Source: Paludibacteraceae bacterium (lineage in GTDB: Bacteria; Bacteroidota; Bacteroidia; Bacteroidales; Paludibacteraceae). From it: a stretch of DNA of 35,890 nt. The stretch is taken from positions 1 through 35,890 of the forward strand of contig JAFOWX010000060.1 of NCBI GenBank assembly GCA_017391905.1, in the 5' to 3' direction. Below, piece by piece: positions 24,782 to 33,055 of the stretch. Numbering within the stretch: the stretch's first letter is position 1; every line of letters begins with the position of its first letter. The translations under genes were made by a program, and so were the position numbers. The notes below the pieces were generated by a model that was not told the DNA's origin, did no database searches, and was given only the letters and a program-made list of their open reading frames with translations.

Positions 24782-26070
24782 TGGATTTTATTGAAGAACT
24801 AACCTGGAGGGGCATGATCCACTCCATGATGCCCGGAACCGAGGAACAATTGGCCAAAGAAATGACAACGGCTTATTTGGGTATTGACCCTACTGCCGAC
24901 TCGTTGCACATTGGTCACTTGGTGGGTGTAATGATGTTGCGTCATTTTCAACGTTGTGGCCATAAACCATTGGCGTTGGTAGGTGGTGCTACCGGTATGA
25001 TTGGCGACCCTTCGGGCAAAAGTGCCGAACGTAACTTGTTGGACGAAGATACCCTTCGCCACAACCAAGCTTGTATCAAAGAACAATTGTCTAAGTTTTT
25101 AGATTTTGATAGCGATGCGCCCAATGCGGCCGAAATGGTGAACAACTACGACTGGATGAAAGATTTTTCGTTCTTGGGCTTTATTCGCGACATTGGCAAA
25201 CACATTACCGTAAACTACATGATGGCAAAAGATTCGGTTAAAAAACGTCTTTCGGCCGAATCGAGCGTAGGTATGTCGTTTACCGAGTTTACTTACCAAT
25301 TGGTACAAGGTTTTGACTTTTTACATTTGTACGAAACCAAAAACTGCCGTTTGCAATTGGGTGGTTCGGACCAATGGGGTAACATTACCACCGGTTCGGA
25401 GCTAATTCGTCGTAAATTGGGTGGCGAGGCTTTTGCGCTTACTTGTCCGCTTATTACCAAAGCCGATGGCGGTAAATTTGGTAAAACCGAGAGCGGTAAT
25501 GTATGGCTATCGCGCCGTTATACCACTCCTTACAAATTCTACCAATTCTGGTTAAATGTAAGCGATGCCGATGCCGAAAAATACATTAAAATCTTTACTT
25601 TCTTGAGCCGCCAAGAGGTGGAAGAGCTTACCGCACAACACGCAGAAGCTCCACACTTGCGCCTATTGCAAAAACGTTTGGCTAAAGAAATTACCATTAT
25701 GGTACACTCTGAGCAAGATTACGAAATGGCGGTAGAGGCTTCTAACATTTTATTTGGCAACGCTACTTCCGATTCGCTTAAAAAATTAGATGAAGACACT
25801 TTGTTGGCTGTATTTGACGGTGTGCCTCAATTTGAGATAAGCAAAGAGGCTGTTGGTTGCAAACTAATGGATCTTTTAACCGAAAAAGCAGCGGTGTTTG
25901 CTTCTAAAGGCGAAATGCGCAAACTTATCCAAAACGGTGGTTTTGCTATCAATAAAGAAAAATGTGCCGATACAGAAGCGGTGCTTTCTGCCGATATGTT
26001 GCTTGATGGTAAATACCTTTTGGTGCAAAAGGGTAAGAAAAACTATTTCTTGCTAACATTTGCAGAATAA
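24781..26070 (+). CDS. tyrS: Tyrosyl-tRNA synthetase
   Basis: The 429-residue class I synthetase charges tRNA-Tyr. The HIGH motif is at residues 43-46 (SLHIGHLVG), preceded by [11 protein letters not shown]. The tyrosine pocket strings [26 protein letters not shown] and [13 protein letters not shown] follow. The KMSKS counterpart is KFGKT at about 232-236, as is usual in the bacterial TyrRS. The C-terminal part ([16 protein letters not shown]) is the S4-like RNA-binding domain. Length fits the TyrS family. The start codon overlaps the tadA stop by one base. A strong terminator follows. Confidence 0.98.
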   Translation: MDFIEELTWRGMIHSMMPGTEEQLAKEMTTAYLGIDPTADSLHIGHLVGVMMLRHFQRCGHKPLALVGGATGMIGDPSGKSAERNLLDEDTLRHNQACIKEQLSKFLDFDSDAPNAAEMVNNYDWMKDFSFLGFIRDIGKHITVNYMMAKDSVKKRLSAESSVGMSFTEFTYQLVQGFDFLHLYETKNCRLQLGGSDQWGNITTGSELIRRKLGGEAFALTCPLITKADGGKFGKTESGNVWLSRRYTTPYKFYQFWLNVSDADAEKYIKIFTFLSRQEVEELTAQHAEAPHLRLLQKRLAKEITIMVHSEQDYEMAVEASNILFGNATSDSLKKLDEDTLLAVFDGVPQFEISKEAVGCKLMDLLTEKAAVFASKGEMRKLIQNGGFAINKEKCADTEAVLSADMLLDGKYLLVQKGKKNYFLLTFAE

Positions 26071-26076
26071 TTTACA

Positions 26077-26109
26077 AATAGGTCTCAAGCCATTGAGGCC
26101 TATTTTTTT
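26077..26109 (+). terminator. Terminator after tyrS
   Basis: A 12-bp stem, AATAGGTCTCAA (26077-26088) with TTGAGGCCTATT (26093-26104) including one G-U pair, has a 4-base loop GCCA and a seven-T run. It starts 7 bases after the stop codon. Confidence 0.93.
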
Positions 26110-26161
26110 ACTCCTCACTCCTAACTTTTTTCATCTTTTATGCTATTTTTCTTGCATTTTT

Positions 26162-26192
26162 TTTGGAGTTAAAAAAAAATGTATTACCTTTG
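26162..26192 (+). promoter_or_regulatory. Promoter of the tRNA-Gln/tRNA-fMet unit
   Basis: TTTG (26162-26165) and TACCTTTG (26185-26192) are separated by 19 bases. The tRNA-Gln begins 20 bases further on. Confidence 0.75.
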
Positions 26193-26211
26193 CAGTCGCA
26201 AAACCAATGAT

Positions 26212-26282
26212 TGCCTCATGGTGTAATGGTAGCACTACAGATTTTGGTTCTGCCTGTCGAGGTTCGAATCCTCGTGAGGCAA
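26212..26282 (+). tRNA. tRNA-Gln (anticodon TTG)
   Basis: Acceptor arms TGCCTCA (26212-26218) and TGAGGCA (26275-26281) pair fully. The T arm is CGAGG-TTCGAAT-CCTCG, and the anticodon loop TTTTGGT gives TTG. The U1-A72 pair is typical of bacterial tRNA-Gln. The CCA end is not encoded. The outermost anticodon-stem pair is A-C. Confidence 0.93.
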
Positions 26283-26288
26283 CAATAT

Positions 26289-26363
26289 CGCGGAGTGGAG
26301 CAGTGGTAGCTCGCTGGGCTCATAACCCAGAGGTCAGTGGTTCGATCCCGCTCTCCGCAACCA
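26289..26363 (+). tRNA. Initiator tRNA-fMet (anticodon CAT)
   Basis: The acceptor arms CGCGGAG and CTCCGCA leave C1 opposite A72 unpaired, and the anticodon stem has the three GC pairs GGG/CCC around CTCATAA. Both are the defining marks of an initiator tRNA. The T loop is TTCGATC. The CCA end is encoded (26361-26363), unlike the other two tRNAs here. It is 6 bases after tRNA-Gln and shares its promoter. Confidence 0.95.
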
Positions 26364-26370
26364 ACAGCTT

Positions 26371-26396
26371 AGCAACCCAATCGGGTTGCTTTTTTT
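26371..26396 (+). terminator. Terminator of the tRNA unit
   Basis: AGCAACCC (26371-26378) pairs perfectly with GGGTTGCT (26383-26390) around AATC, followed by a run of T. Confidence 0.93.
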
Positions 26397-26403
26397 GTTT
26401 TAT

Positions 26404-26475
26404 CCCCGCGTTGCAGTCGCTTCGCTCCCTTAACACGGGGTTATAATACAGGAATACCCCTACGGGGTAATTCCT
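26404..26475. other. Two intergenic hairpins before glnN
   Basis: CCCCGCGTT (26404-26412) pairs with AACACGGGG (26432-26440) with one mismatch. AGGAATACCCC (26450-26460) pairs with GGGGTAATTCCT (26464-26475) with one bulged T. The loop of the first contains TCGCTTCGCTC (26417-26427), reverse of the repeats at 23819 and 23838. They lie before the glnN promoter, so they are not part of its leader. Confidence 0.5.
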
Positions 26476-26515
26476 CACTCAAATTACCAAATCGCCCAAA
26501 AAATAACAAACGTTT

Positions 26516-26547
26516 TTTGCTTTTGCGCTTGGCTTTCGTTATCTTTG
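26516..26547 (+). promoter_or_regulatory. Promoter of glnN
   Basis: TTTG (26516-26519) and TATCTTTG (26540-26547) are separated by 20 bases. The glnN ATG is 25 bases downstream of the -7 box. Confidence 0.75.
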
Positions 26548-26572
26548 CACCTTTAGAAACAAAAGACGCATT

Positions 26573-28768
26573 ATGAGCAACCTAAGATTTCAAGTGGTAA
26601 GCGAGGCTTTTAAGAAAAAGCCCCTACAAGTAGCTGCGATGGACACAAATACCTCTGCGTATTACGGTAAAAACGTGTTTGGTAGAAAGCAAATGCAGCA
26701 GTACTTGTCGGCCGATGTGATGCGTGTTATTTGCGCTTCTATTGATAATGGCGAACCTTTGGGACGCGAAATTGCAGACGACGTTGCCGAAGGCATGAAA
26801 AAATGGGCCATGGATATGGGCGCAACCCACTACACCCACTGGTTTCAACCCCTTACCGAGGGCACTGCCGAAAAACACGACTCGTTTATTGAGTACGCTG
26901 GCGCTCCCGGTGGCGATATCATAGAAAAATTTTCGGGCAAAATTTTAATCCAACAAGAACCTGACGCATCCAGCTTTCCAAACGGTGGTATTCGCAATAC
27001 GTTTGAGGCGCGCGGTTATACCGCTTGGGACCCTTCGTCGCCTGCCTTTGTGGTGGACGATACCTTGTGTATTCCCACGGTGTTTGTATCGTACACAGGC
27101 GAGGCGTTAGACTACAAAACCCCGCTTTTAAAGTCTGTAAATGCAGTAAACTTGGCGGCAACGGCTGTGTGTCAATACTTTGACACTTCGGTTAAAAAAG
27201 TAACCTCTTTTTTGGGTTGGGAACAAGAATATTTTTTGGTGGACGAGGGTTTGTATGCAGCTCGCCCCGACTTGTTGCTAACCGGACGCACCCTTTTGGG
27301 ACACGAATCGGCCAAAAACCAACAATTAGAAGACCATTATTTTGGCGCTATTCCTGCTCGTGTTCAAGCCTTTATGAAAGAATTGGAATACGAGGCTTAC
27401 AAATACGCCATTCCTTGTAAAACCCGCCACAACGAGGTGGCTCCCAACCAATTTGAAATTGCGCCTATTTTTGGCGAAACCAACTTGGCCATAGACCAAA
27501 ACTTGCTAATGATGTCGCTCATGAACCGCATTGCACGCAAGCATGGTTTCCGTGTGCTTTTGCACGAAAAACCATTTGCCGGCATTAACGGTTCTGGCAA
27601 ACACTGCAACTGGTCTTTGGGTACAGACACCGGCGTTGGCTTGTTTACTCCCGGCAAAACCGCTGCAGAAAACTTGCAGTTTATTACCTTTTTGGTAAAC
27701 GCGTTAATGGCTGTGTATAAGCACAATGCATTGCTAAAAGCCTCTATTATGACGGCGCAAAACGCTCATCGTTTGGGTGCTAACGAAGCGCCTCCTGCCA
27801 TTATTTCGGCCTTTTTGGGTACGCAACTAACCGCTGTGTTGGACAAATTGGAAAACAGCACCAGCGACGAGGCTATTTTATTGGACGATAAGAAAAAAAT
27901 GCACTTGGGCGTGGCGCATGTGCCCGAGGTGTTGTTGGATAACACAGACCGCAACCGTACATCGCCTTTTGCCTTTACCGGCAACCGTTTTGAGTTCCGT
28001 GCATTGGGTTCTTCGGCAAACTGTGCTTCGGCCATGATAGTGCTTAACGCCGTTATGGCAGACCAACTAAACGAGTTTAAAGCTTCTGTAGATGCCAAAG
28101 TGGCTCAAGGTCAAAGCACACAAAGTGCTATTTTTGAGGTACTTAAAGAATATATTAAAGCGTCTAAGGCCATTCGTTTTGACGGCAACGGCTACAGCGA
28201 GGCTTGGAAACAAGAGGCCAAAAAACGTGGATTGGATTGCGAAACCAGCGTACCTTTTATTTACGATGCATATACCCAAGAGCAAAGCGTGGAATTGTTT
28301 GCACGCACCGGGGTGTTTACCGAAAAAGAATTGGAAGCACGTAACGAGGTAAAATGGGATACTTACACCAAGAAAATTCAAATTGAGGCACGCATTTTGG
28401 GCGATTTGTCGCTAAACCACATTATTCCGGTGGCTACACGCTACCAATCTATGTTGTTAGACAACGTGTACAAAATGCAACAAGTATATAGCGCCGAGTT
28501 GGCTCGTGAGTTGTCTAAACACAACAACGATTTGATAGAACGCCTTGCCAACCACATTTCGCAAATTACCATTGCGGTACAAAAAATGGTGGCAGCACGC
28601 AAAACTGCCAACAAAATTGAAAGCGAGCGCGAAAAAGCAGTAGCGTACGAAAGCACCGTGTTGCCTTACTTTGACACCATACGCCACCACGCCGACGAGT
28701 TGGAATTGATTGTTGACGACGATTTGTGGTCGCTTCCTAAATACCGTGAAATGCTATTTATACGCTAA
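26573..28768 (+). CDS. glnN: Glutamine synthetase, type III
   Basis: The 731-residue enzyme makes glutamine from glutamate, ammonia and ATP. Its length and the opening FQVVSEAF with KNVFGRKQMQQYL are those of GSIII, the form common in Bacteroidota, rather than the roughly 470-residue GSI. The active-site strings are WFQPLTEGTAEKHDSF, FLGWEQEYFLVD (about 214-225), RHNEVAPNQFEIAP, and INGSGKHCNWSLGTD (about 338-352), followed by NRTSPFAFTGNRFEFRALGS. It works as a large cytoplasmic oligomer. It has its own promoter. The stop codon shares a base with the next start, so a predicted outer-membrane protein is translated with it. No PII gene or amt is next to it. Confidence 0.97.
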   Translation: MSNLRFQVVSEAFKKKPLQVAAMDTNTSAYYGKNVFGRKQMQQYLSADVMRVICASIDNGEPLGREIADDVAEGMKKWAMDMGATHYTHWFQPLTEGTAEKHDSFIEYAGAPGGDIIEKFSGKILIQQEPDASSFPNGGIRNTFEARGYTAWDPSSPAFVVDDTLCIPTVFVSYTGEALDYKTPLLKSVNAVNLAATAVCQYFDTSVKKVTSFLGWEQEYFLVDEGLYAARPDLLLTGRTLLGHESAKNQQLEDHYFGAIPARVQAFMKELEYEAYKYAIPCKTRHNEVAPNQFEIAPIFGETNLAIDQNLLMMSLMNRIARKHGFRVLLHEKPFAGINGSGKHCNWSLGTDTGVGLFTPGKTAAENLQFITFLVNALMAVYKHNALLKASIMTAQNAHRLGANEAPPAIISAFLGTQLTAVLDKLENSTSDEAILLDDKKKMHLGVAHVPEVLLDNTDRNRTSPFAFTGNRFEFRALGSSANCASAMIVLNAVMADQLNEFKASVDAKVAQGQSTQSAIFEVLKEYIKASKAIRFDGNGYSEAWKQEAKKRGLDCETSVPFIYDAYTQEQSVELFARTGVFTEKELEARNEVKWDTYTKKIQIEARILGDLSLNHIIPVATRYQSMLLDNVYKMQQVYSAELARELSKHNNDLIERLANHISQITIAVQKMVAARKTANKIESEREKAVAYESTVLPYFDTIRHHADELELIVDDDLWSLPKYREMLFIR

Positions 28769-29856
28769 TGAGACGCTTTTTAGTAGGGCTAATTGGTTTT
28801 TTAAGCGTGGCACTGCAGGCAGTGGCAGGTGGCGACAGCATCAAGGTAAAGTTTGCCTACGATGCCGACTTCTTGTTTTATTTTGACAACCGAGAATTTA
28901 ACAGAACCCAATACCAACGCGATTTTACGCAGTTTGGGGTGCGTCTTGCGCCAGAAGTGGGTGTTTCTATCCAAGATAGCAGCAACTTTACGCACCGTAT
29001 TATGGTGGGTGTGGCGTACAACCAACCCATTGGCACAGATTATTGCCGTGCCGAATTCAGACCCACGGCATACTACCGTTTGCAGGGCAAAGGGTTTGAT
29101 GTAAACTTGGGTTTTGTGCCTTATACGCACCTTATTGAGCCCATGCCCACGTACCTTTGGTACGACTCGTTGGCGTATCAATGTGCCAACATTCAGGGGG
29201 CTTTGTTGCAGTACCGCAGCGAAAAAGGGCATGTAAGTGTGCTGGCCGATTGGCGCGGTATGTATGGCGAAAATACGCGCGAGGCTTTTAGGGTGGTTAT
29301 AAACGGTAGGTATCAACACAAATGGTTTTACGTAGGTGGTATGGCAGCGCTTAACCATTTGGCCAATAGCAAAGATCAACACCAAGGCGTATGCGACGAC
29401 TATCTGGTAAATCCGTACGTTGGTCTTGACTTTAGTACCTATACGCCCTTAGATTCTTTAGCACTTAGAGCTGGGTATATTTTTGGTATTCAACGCGATA
29501 GAAATATAGATTTTAATGCCCTAACGCATGGTGCCTGCATCGAGCTAATGGTAAAATGGAAATACGTGGGGCTTAAAAATACCCTGTACGTGGGCGATAA
29601 CATGTTTCCGCTGTACCACGTTTATGGCAGTTTGTTAAACCAAGGCGACCCATGGTACAGAGCCAACGTGTACAACAGAACGGATTTGTTTGTGTACATT
29701 TACAACAACCGTTTTGTTAACGTGCATGGGGCGTTTACCGTAGATGTTACCAAAGAGGGCACGTTTAACTGTCAACAACAAATTATTGCGCAATTTAATT
29801 TGGGCAGGGTGTTTGACAAAAAAGCACCAAAATTGCAAACGCTTTTTGGTAGGTAA
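28768..29856 (+). CDS. Predicted outer-membrane beta-barrel protein coupled to glnN
   Basis: The 362-residue protein has a signal peptide (FLVGLIGFLSVALQAVAGG). Amphipathic, aromatic-rich strands throughout suggest a barrel (FAYDADFLFYFDNREF, HRIMVGVAYNQPIG, AEFRPTAYYRLQGKGFDVNLGF, HKWFYVGGMAAL, LALRAGYIFGI, VNVHGAFTVDV, QQIIAQFNLGRVF). No named domain is recognised. The ATG overlaps the glnN stop by one base, a coupling that suggests related expression; transport of a nitrogen source is one possibility, but nothing in the sequence shows it. The barrel call rests on composition and strand pattern, and the last strand is followed by a short tail (DKKAPKLQTLFGR), which is less usual for a classical barrel end. 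Confidence 0.75.
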   Translation: MRRFLVGLIGFLSVALQAVAGGDSIKVKFAYDADFLFYFDNREFNRTQYQRDFTQFGVRLAPEVGVSIQDSSNFTHRIMVGVAYNQPIGTDYCRAEFRPTAYYRLQGKGFDVNLGFVPYTHLIEPMPTYLWYDSLAYQCANIQGALLQYRSEKGHVSVLADWRGMYGENTREAFRVVINGRYQHKWFYVGGMAALNHLANSKDQHQGVCDDYLVNPYVGLDFSTYTPLDSLALRAGYIFGIQRDRNIDFNALTHGACIELMVKWKYVGLKNTLYVGDNMFPLYHVYGSLLNQGDPWYRANVYNRTDLFVYIYNNRFVNVHGAFTVDVTKEGTFNCQQQIIAQFNLGRVFDKKAPKLQTLFGR

Positions 29857-29857
29857 T

Positions 29858-29888
29858 TTTGCTAAATAAAAAAATAACACTATCTTTG
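29858..29888 (+). promoter_or_regulatory. Promoter of the tRNA at 29905
   Basis: TTTG (29858-29861) and TATCTTTG (29881-29888) are separated by 19 bases, 16 bases before the tRNA. Confidence 0.75.
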
Positions 29889-29904
29889 CATCGCTTAAAT
29901 GCAG

Positions 29905-29978
29905 GGGCTCATAGCTCAGTCGGTTAGAGCATCGGACTCATAACCCGCAGGTCCTTGGTTCAAGTCCAAGTGGGCCCA
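29905..29978 (+). tRNA. tRNA with anticodon CAT (elongator Met, or Ile2)
   Basis: Acceptor arms GGGCTCA (29905-29911) and TGGGCCC (29971-29977) pair with one G-U. The D arm GCTC/GAGC and the T arm CTTGG-TTCAAGT-CCAAG are intact. The anticodon loop CTCATAA gives CAT. The anticodon stem TCGGA/CCCGC has only three pairs, with mismatches at both ends. The full acceptor pairing excludes initiator. A CAT tRNA can also be Ile2 after lysidine modification; the sequence does not decide. CCA is not encoded. Confidence 0.85.
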
Positions 29979-29982
29979 CCTG

Positions 29983-30013
29983 AAAAACCGCTAACAGATG
30001 TTGGCGGTTTTTT
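29983..30013 (+). terminator. Terminator after the tRNA
   Basis: AAAAACCGCTAAC (29983-29995) pairs with GTTGGCGGTTTTT (30000-30012) with one G-U pair around AGAT, ending in a T run. Confidence 0.92.
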
Positions 30014-30074
30014 GCGTATAAAGTGGTGTAAAAAATTGAGGTTGTACTTTTTTTTATGTATATTCGCAGTCGCT

Positions 30075-31022
30075 ATGAAAGTTATTACCAATTTTAAGGA
30101 ATTTGAAGCACAACCTTCGGCTGTAGCCATTGGTTTTTTTGATGGTGTACACAAGGGACACGTTACGTTGCTTCACCAATTAACGCAGCAAGCTAAATTG
30201 CGCGGTTTACAATCTGTAGTTATTACCTTTGCCAAACATCCTCGCGAAATATTGGGTGCAAGCTATGTTCCCAAACTATTAACCATCAAGGACGAACGCA
30301 TTGACTTAATTGCCAAACACGGTGTGGATGTATGCGTGGTGCTTGATGCCAACAAAGATTTGTTTGAGCTGTCTTCTCGCTATTTTATGAAACATTATTT
30401 GGTGGAAAAATTGCAAACCAAATATTTGTTGGTGGGATACGATCATCACTTTGGCAACGACCGCGAAAATGGCTACGACTACTACAAACAATTGGGCGAA
30501 GCCTGCGACATTGATGTGGATCGTACCGTACCTTTCCAAGTGAATAATACCAACGTAAGCTCTTCGGCTGTAAGAAAAATTTTGGGCGAAGGTCAGGTTA
30601 AACAAGCCATTAACTACTTGGGCTATCCTTACTTTATTTGCGGAACGGTTGTTTCGGGCCAAAAAGTGGGCAGAACCATTGGTTTCCCTACGGCTAACAT
30701 TGCCATTAACGACGTACGCAAGCTATTGCCTAAGCACGGTGTGTATGCGGTTCGTGCAAAATTGGATAACGACGATACCATTTACAACGGTATGTTGTAC
30801 ATTGGCGAGCGTCCTACTTTTGTAACCGGAAGCATTGCCAAAAGCATCGAGGTGCACTTGTTTAATTTTTCGGGCGATATTTATCACCGTAAAATTAGAA
30901 TTGATTTCTTGCAATACGTAAGGGACGAGGCTCGTTTTGATTCGCCCGATAGCTTGGCAAGACAATTGCAAATAGACCGCGACGACTTGCAATTGTGGTT
31001 TAAAGACCAAAAATTTGACTAA
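30075..31022 (+). CDS. ribF: Bifunctional riboflavin kinase / FAD synthetase
   Basis: The 315-residue enzyme phosphorylates riboflavin to FMN and adenylates FMN to FAD. The N-terminal FAD synthetase domain shows GFFDGVHKGH (residues 20-29), VITFAKHPRE, YLLVGYDHHFG and the SSSAVRKIL motif. The C-terminal flavokinase domain shows GRTIGFPTANI, GVYAVRA, GMLYIGERPTF and RIDFLQYVRDEARFDS. I chose ATG 30075, which gives the normal family length, instead of the longer open frame that begins inside the tRNA. A TATATTCG box (30059-30066) with TTG 20 bases upstream could be a promoter with a very short leader. It heads a close run with the M23-like gene, dxr and rseP. Confidence 0.96.
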   Translation: MKVITNFKEFEAQPSAVAIGFFDGVHKGHVTLLHQLTQQAKLRGLQSVVITFAKHPREILGASYVPKLLTIKDERIDLIAKHGVDVCVVLDANKDLFELSSRYFMKHYLVEKLQTKYLLVGYDHHFGNDRENGYDYYKQLGEACDIDVDRTVPFQVNNTNVSSSAVRKILGEGQVKQAINYLGYPYFICGTVVSGQKVGRTIGFPTANIAINDVRKLLPKHGVYAVRAKLDNDDTIYNGMLYIGERPTFVTGSIAKSIEVHLFNFSGDIYHRKIRIDFLQYVRDEARFDSPDSLARQLQIDRDDLQLWFKDQKFD

Positions 31023-31049
31023 TTTCCTATTGTTTCTACTGTTTGGCGT

Positions 31050-31904
31050 ATGAAGCATGGCAATAACATGAGTTTTTTTCAGCGTATTCGCATGAAATAC
31101 AAAGTTACTGTATTGAATGAGAATACGTTAGAGGAACTTACACATTGGCGCGTATCTGCGTTGCGTTTTTTTGTGTGGAGTTTCTTGCTTATTTTGCTCA
31201 TTTTGGCCTTGTTTTCTACGCTTATTTTAACTACTCCCTTGCGCCACTTATTGCCAGAAAACGTGGACGTGGGCTTGCGCAAAGAGGTGGTTAGGCAGGC
31301 CATTTTGGTGGATTCGCTTACCGAGGAGGTGAGCTTGCGCCAGGCGTATATCAATACGTTTAGGGATGTGGCCATGGGAAATATTTCTATCGATACTACT
31401 ATACAATCTGCCAATGTCTTGGCGCACGAGCGCGACGAGCGTTTGCTGGAAAAGTCTGAAAAGGAAAAAGAGTTTTGCGCCAATTTTGAGGAGGCCGAAC
31501 AGTACAACTTATCGGCTCCGGCTACAAACGATTTGCCCGAAAACATGGTGTTTATGAAACCCATTCAGGGCATTATTACCGAAACGTTTTCTTCGGCCAA
31601 AAACCATTTGGGCATAGATATTCAGGCTTTGCCAAAATCTACGGTGTTGGCGGTGTTTCAAGGCGTGGTGCTTTTTGCCGGGTATAATCCGCAAGAGGGC
31701 TATATTATGCAGGTAATTCACCCACAAAACTACATCTCGGTGTACAAGGGTGCGGCTATGATTTTGAAAAAATCTGGCGATATTGTGCAAACTGGCGAGG
31801 TTATTGCTACCATGGACCCTAACTCGTCCAACAATATGTTGCATTTTGAGTTGTGGAATGGCATGCAGGCGTTAGACCCCACTAAATACATTGTTTTAGA
31901 ATGA
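31050..31904 (+). CDS. M23-like (LytM fold) membrane protein, catalytic residues missing
   Basis: The 284-residue protein has a cytoplasmic basic start, one membrane helix (about 38-61), a helical linker (about 75-150), and a periplasmic LytM domain (about 165-284). Zinc ligands His186 and Asp190 (NHLGID) and His265 are kept. The first His of the HxH motif is Met263 (NNMLHFELW), and the usual His of the Y-x-H motif is absent (VYKGAAM). The two catalytic histidines of LytM enzymes are thus both lost, so it is probably not an active peptidoglycan hydrolase and may regulate one, like EnvC/NlpD proteins. ATG 31068 is an alternative start. The stop overlaps the dxr ATG by four bases; ribF ends 27 bases upstream. 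Confidence 0.87.
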   Translation: MKHGNNMSFFQRIRMKYKVTVLNENTLEELTHWRVSALRFFVWSFLLILLILALFSTLILTTPLRHLLPENVDVGLRKEVVRQAILVDSLTEEVSLRQAYINTFRDVAMGNISIDTTIQSANVLAHERDERLLEKSEKEKEFCANFEEAEQYNLSAPATNDLPENMVFMKPIQGIITETFSSAKNHLGIDIQALPKSTVLAVFQGVVLFAGYNPQEGYIMQVIHPQNYISVYKGAAMILKKSGDIVQTGEVIATMDPNSSNNMLHFELWNGMQALDPTKYIVLE

Positions 31905-33055
31905 AAAGAATAGCTATATTAGGTTCTACCGGTTCTATTGGAACGCAAGCATTGGATGTTATTGCGGCAAATCCTACGTTGTTTGAGGTGTTTGCCATAA
32001 CGGGTCATAGCAATGTTGAGTTGTTGGCTCAACAAGCAAGAAAGTACAAACCCAATATGGTTATTATTACGGACACGGACAAGTACAGCACGCTAAAGCA
32101 GATGTTGGCAGATGTGGACGATGTAAAGGTGTTTGCCGGGATGGAGTCTGTGTGCGATATGGTGGCTATGTCTATGGTGGATATGGTGCTTACCTCTATG
32201 GTGGGCTATGCCGGTTTGCAACCTACCATTGCGGCGGTTAAGGCTGGTAAAACCATTGCGTTGGCTAACAAAGAAACGTTGGTGGTGGCTGGCGAGCTTA
32301 TTTGCCAGTTGGCGGCTAAGCACCGCAGTGCTATTTTGCCGGTAGATTCGGAACACTCGGCTATTTTTCAATGCCTTGCAGGCGAACAAGATAAAAGCAT
32401 CGAAAAACTGTTGCTAACGGCTTCGGGCGGACCATTCCGTACCTTTAGCATGGAGCAATTGGCGCACGTTACCAAGGCGGATGCGCTTAAACACCCTAAC
32501 TGGGACATGGGGGCTAAAATTACCATCGATTCGGCCAGTATGATGAACAAAGGCTTTGAGGTAATTGAGGCTAAGTGGTTGTTTGGGGTGCAAAAAGAGC
32601 AAATTGAGGTGTTGGTTCACCCACAAAGCATTGTGCACTCTATGGTGCAGTTTACAGACGGATCGGTTAAAGCGCAGTTGGGTATGCCCGATATGCGTTT
32701 GCCTATTCAATATGCGTTTGGTTATCCTAACCGTTTACCCAATAACTACGAAAGGGTTGATTTTACCAAATTAAACACCCTTACTTTTGAAAAACCAGAC
32801 TTGGAGCGTTTTAGAAACTTGGCGTTTGCGTACTATGCCATGGAAAAAGGTGGTAACATGCCTTGCATTTTAAATGCTGCCAACGAGGTGGTGGTGGCTG
32901 CTTTTCTTCGTGACAAAATTGGCTTTTTGGCCATGAGCGATGCCATGGAATGGGCCATGCAGACACTTCCGTTTATTCAAAATCCTACTTACCAAGATTA
33001 CGTGGAAACAGACGCACACGTGCGTAAAATGGTAGCAGAAAAAATTTCTTTATGA
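31901..33055 (+). CDS. dxr: 1-deoxy-D-xylulose-5-phosphate reductoisomerase
   Basis: The 384-residue enzyme converts DXP to MEP, the second step of the non-mevalonate isoprenoid pathway; fosmidomycin targets it. The NADPH-binding motif GSTGSIGTQALDVI is at 8-21. ALANKETLVVAG follows, then the metal and substrate site LPVDSEHSAIFQ, LTASGGPFR, HPNWDMGAKITIDSASMMNKGFE (given here as adjoining motifs HPNWDMG and MMNKGFE) and EVLVHPQSIVHSMV. Length and order match the family completely. Both junctions are ATGA overlaps, with the M23-like gene before and rseP after, so the three are translationally coupled. Confidence 0.98.
   Translation: MKRIAILGSTGSIGTQALDVIAANPTLFEVFAITGHSNVELLAQQARKYKPNMVIITDTDKYSTLKQMLADVDDVKVFAGMESVCDMVAMSMVDMVLTSMVGYAGLQPTIAAVKAGKTIALANKETLVVAGELICQLAAKHRSAILPVDSEHSAIFQCLAGEQDKSIEKLLLTASGGPFRTFSMEQLAHVTKADALKHPNWDMGAKITIDSASMMNKGFEVIEAKWLFGVQKEQIEVLVHPQSIVHSMVQFTDGSVKAQLGMPDMRLPIQYAFGYPNRLPNNYERVDFTKLNTLTFEKPDLERFRNLAFAYYAMEKGGNMPCILNAANEVVVAAFLRDKIGFLAMSDAMEWAMQTLPFIQNPTYQDYVETDAHVRKMVAEKISL

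Noticed and set aside
26060-26446. Open frame of 128 codons
   Set aside because: It runs through the tyrS terminator and both tRNA genes, so it is not a real gene.
28801-29385. Minus-strand open frame of 194 codons
   Set aside because: It is antisense to the barrel gene, which has a signal peptide, coupling to glnN and a protein-like pattern; no promoter supports the minus frame.
29955-30074. Longer N-terminus for RibF
   Set aside because: The frame begins inside the tRNA and its terminator; the ATG at 30075 gives the usual RibF start.
31079-31564. Minus-strand open frame of 161 codons
   Set aside because: It is antisense to the M23-like gene, which is coupled to dxr and has a membrane helix and LytM domain.
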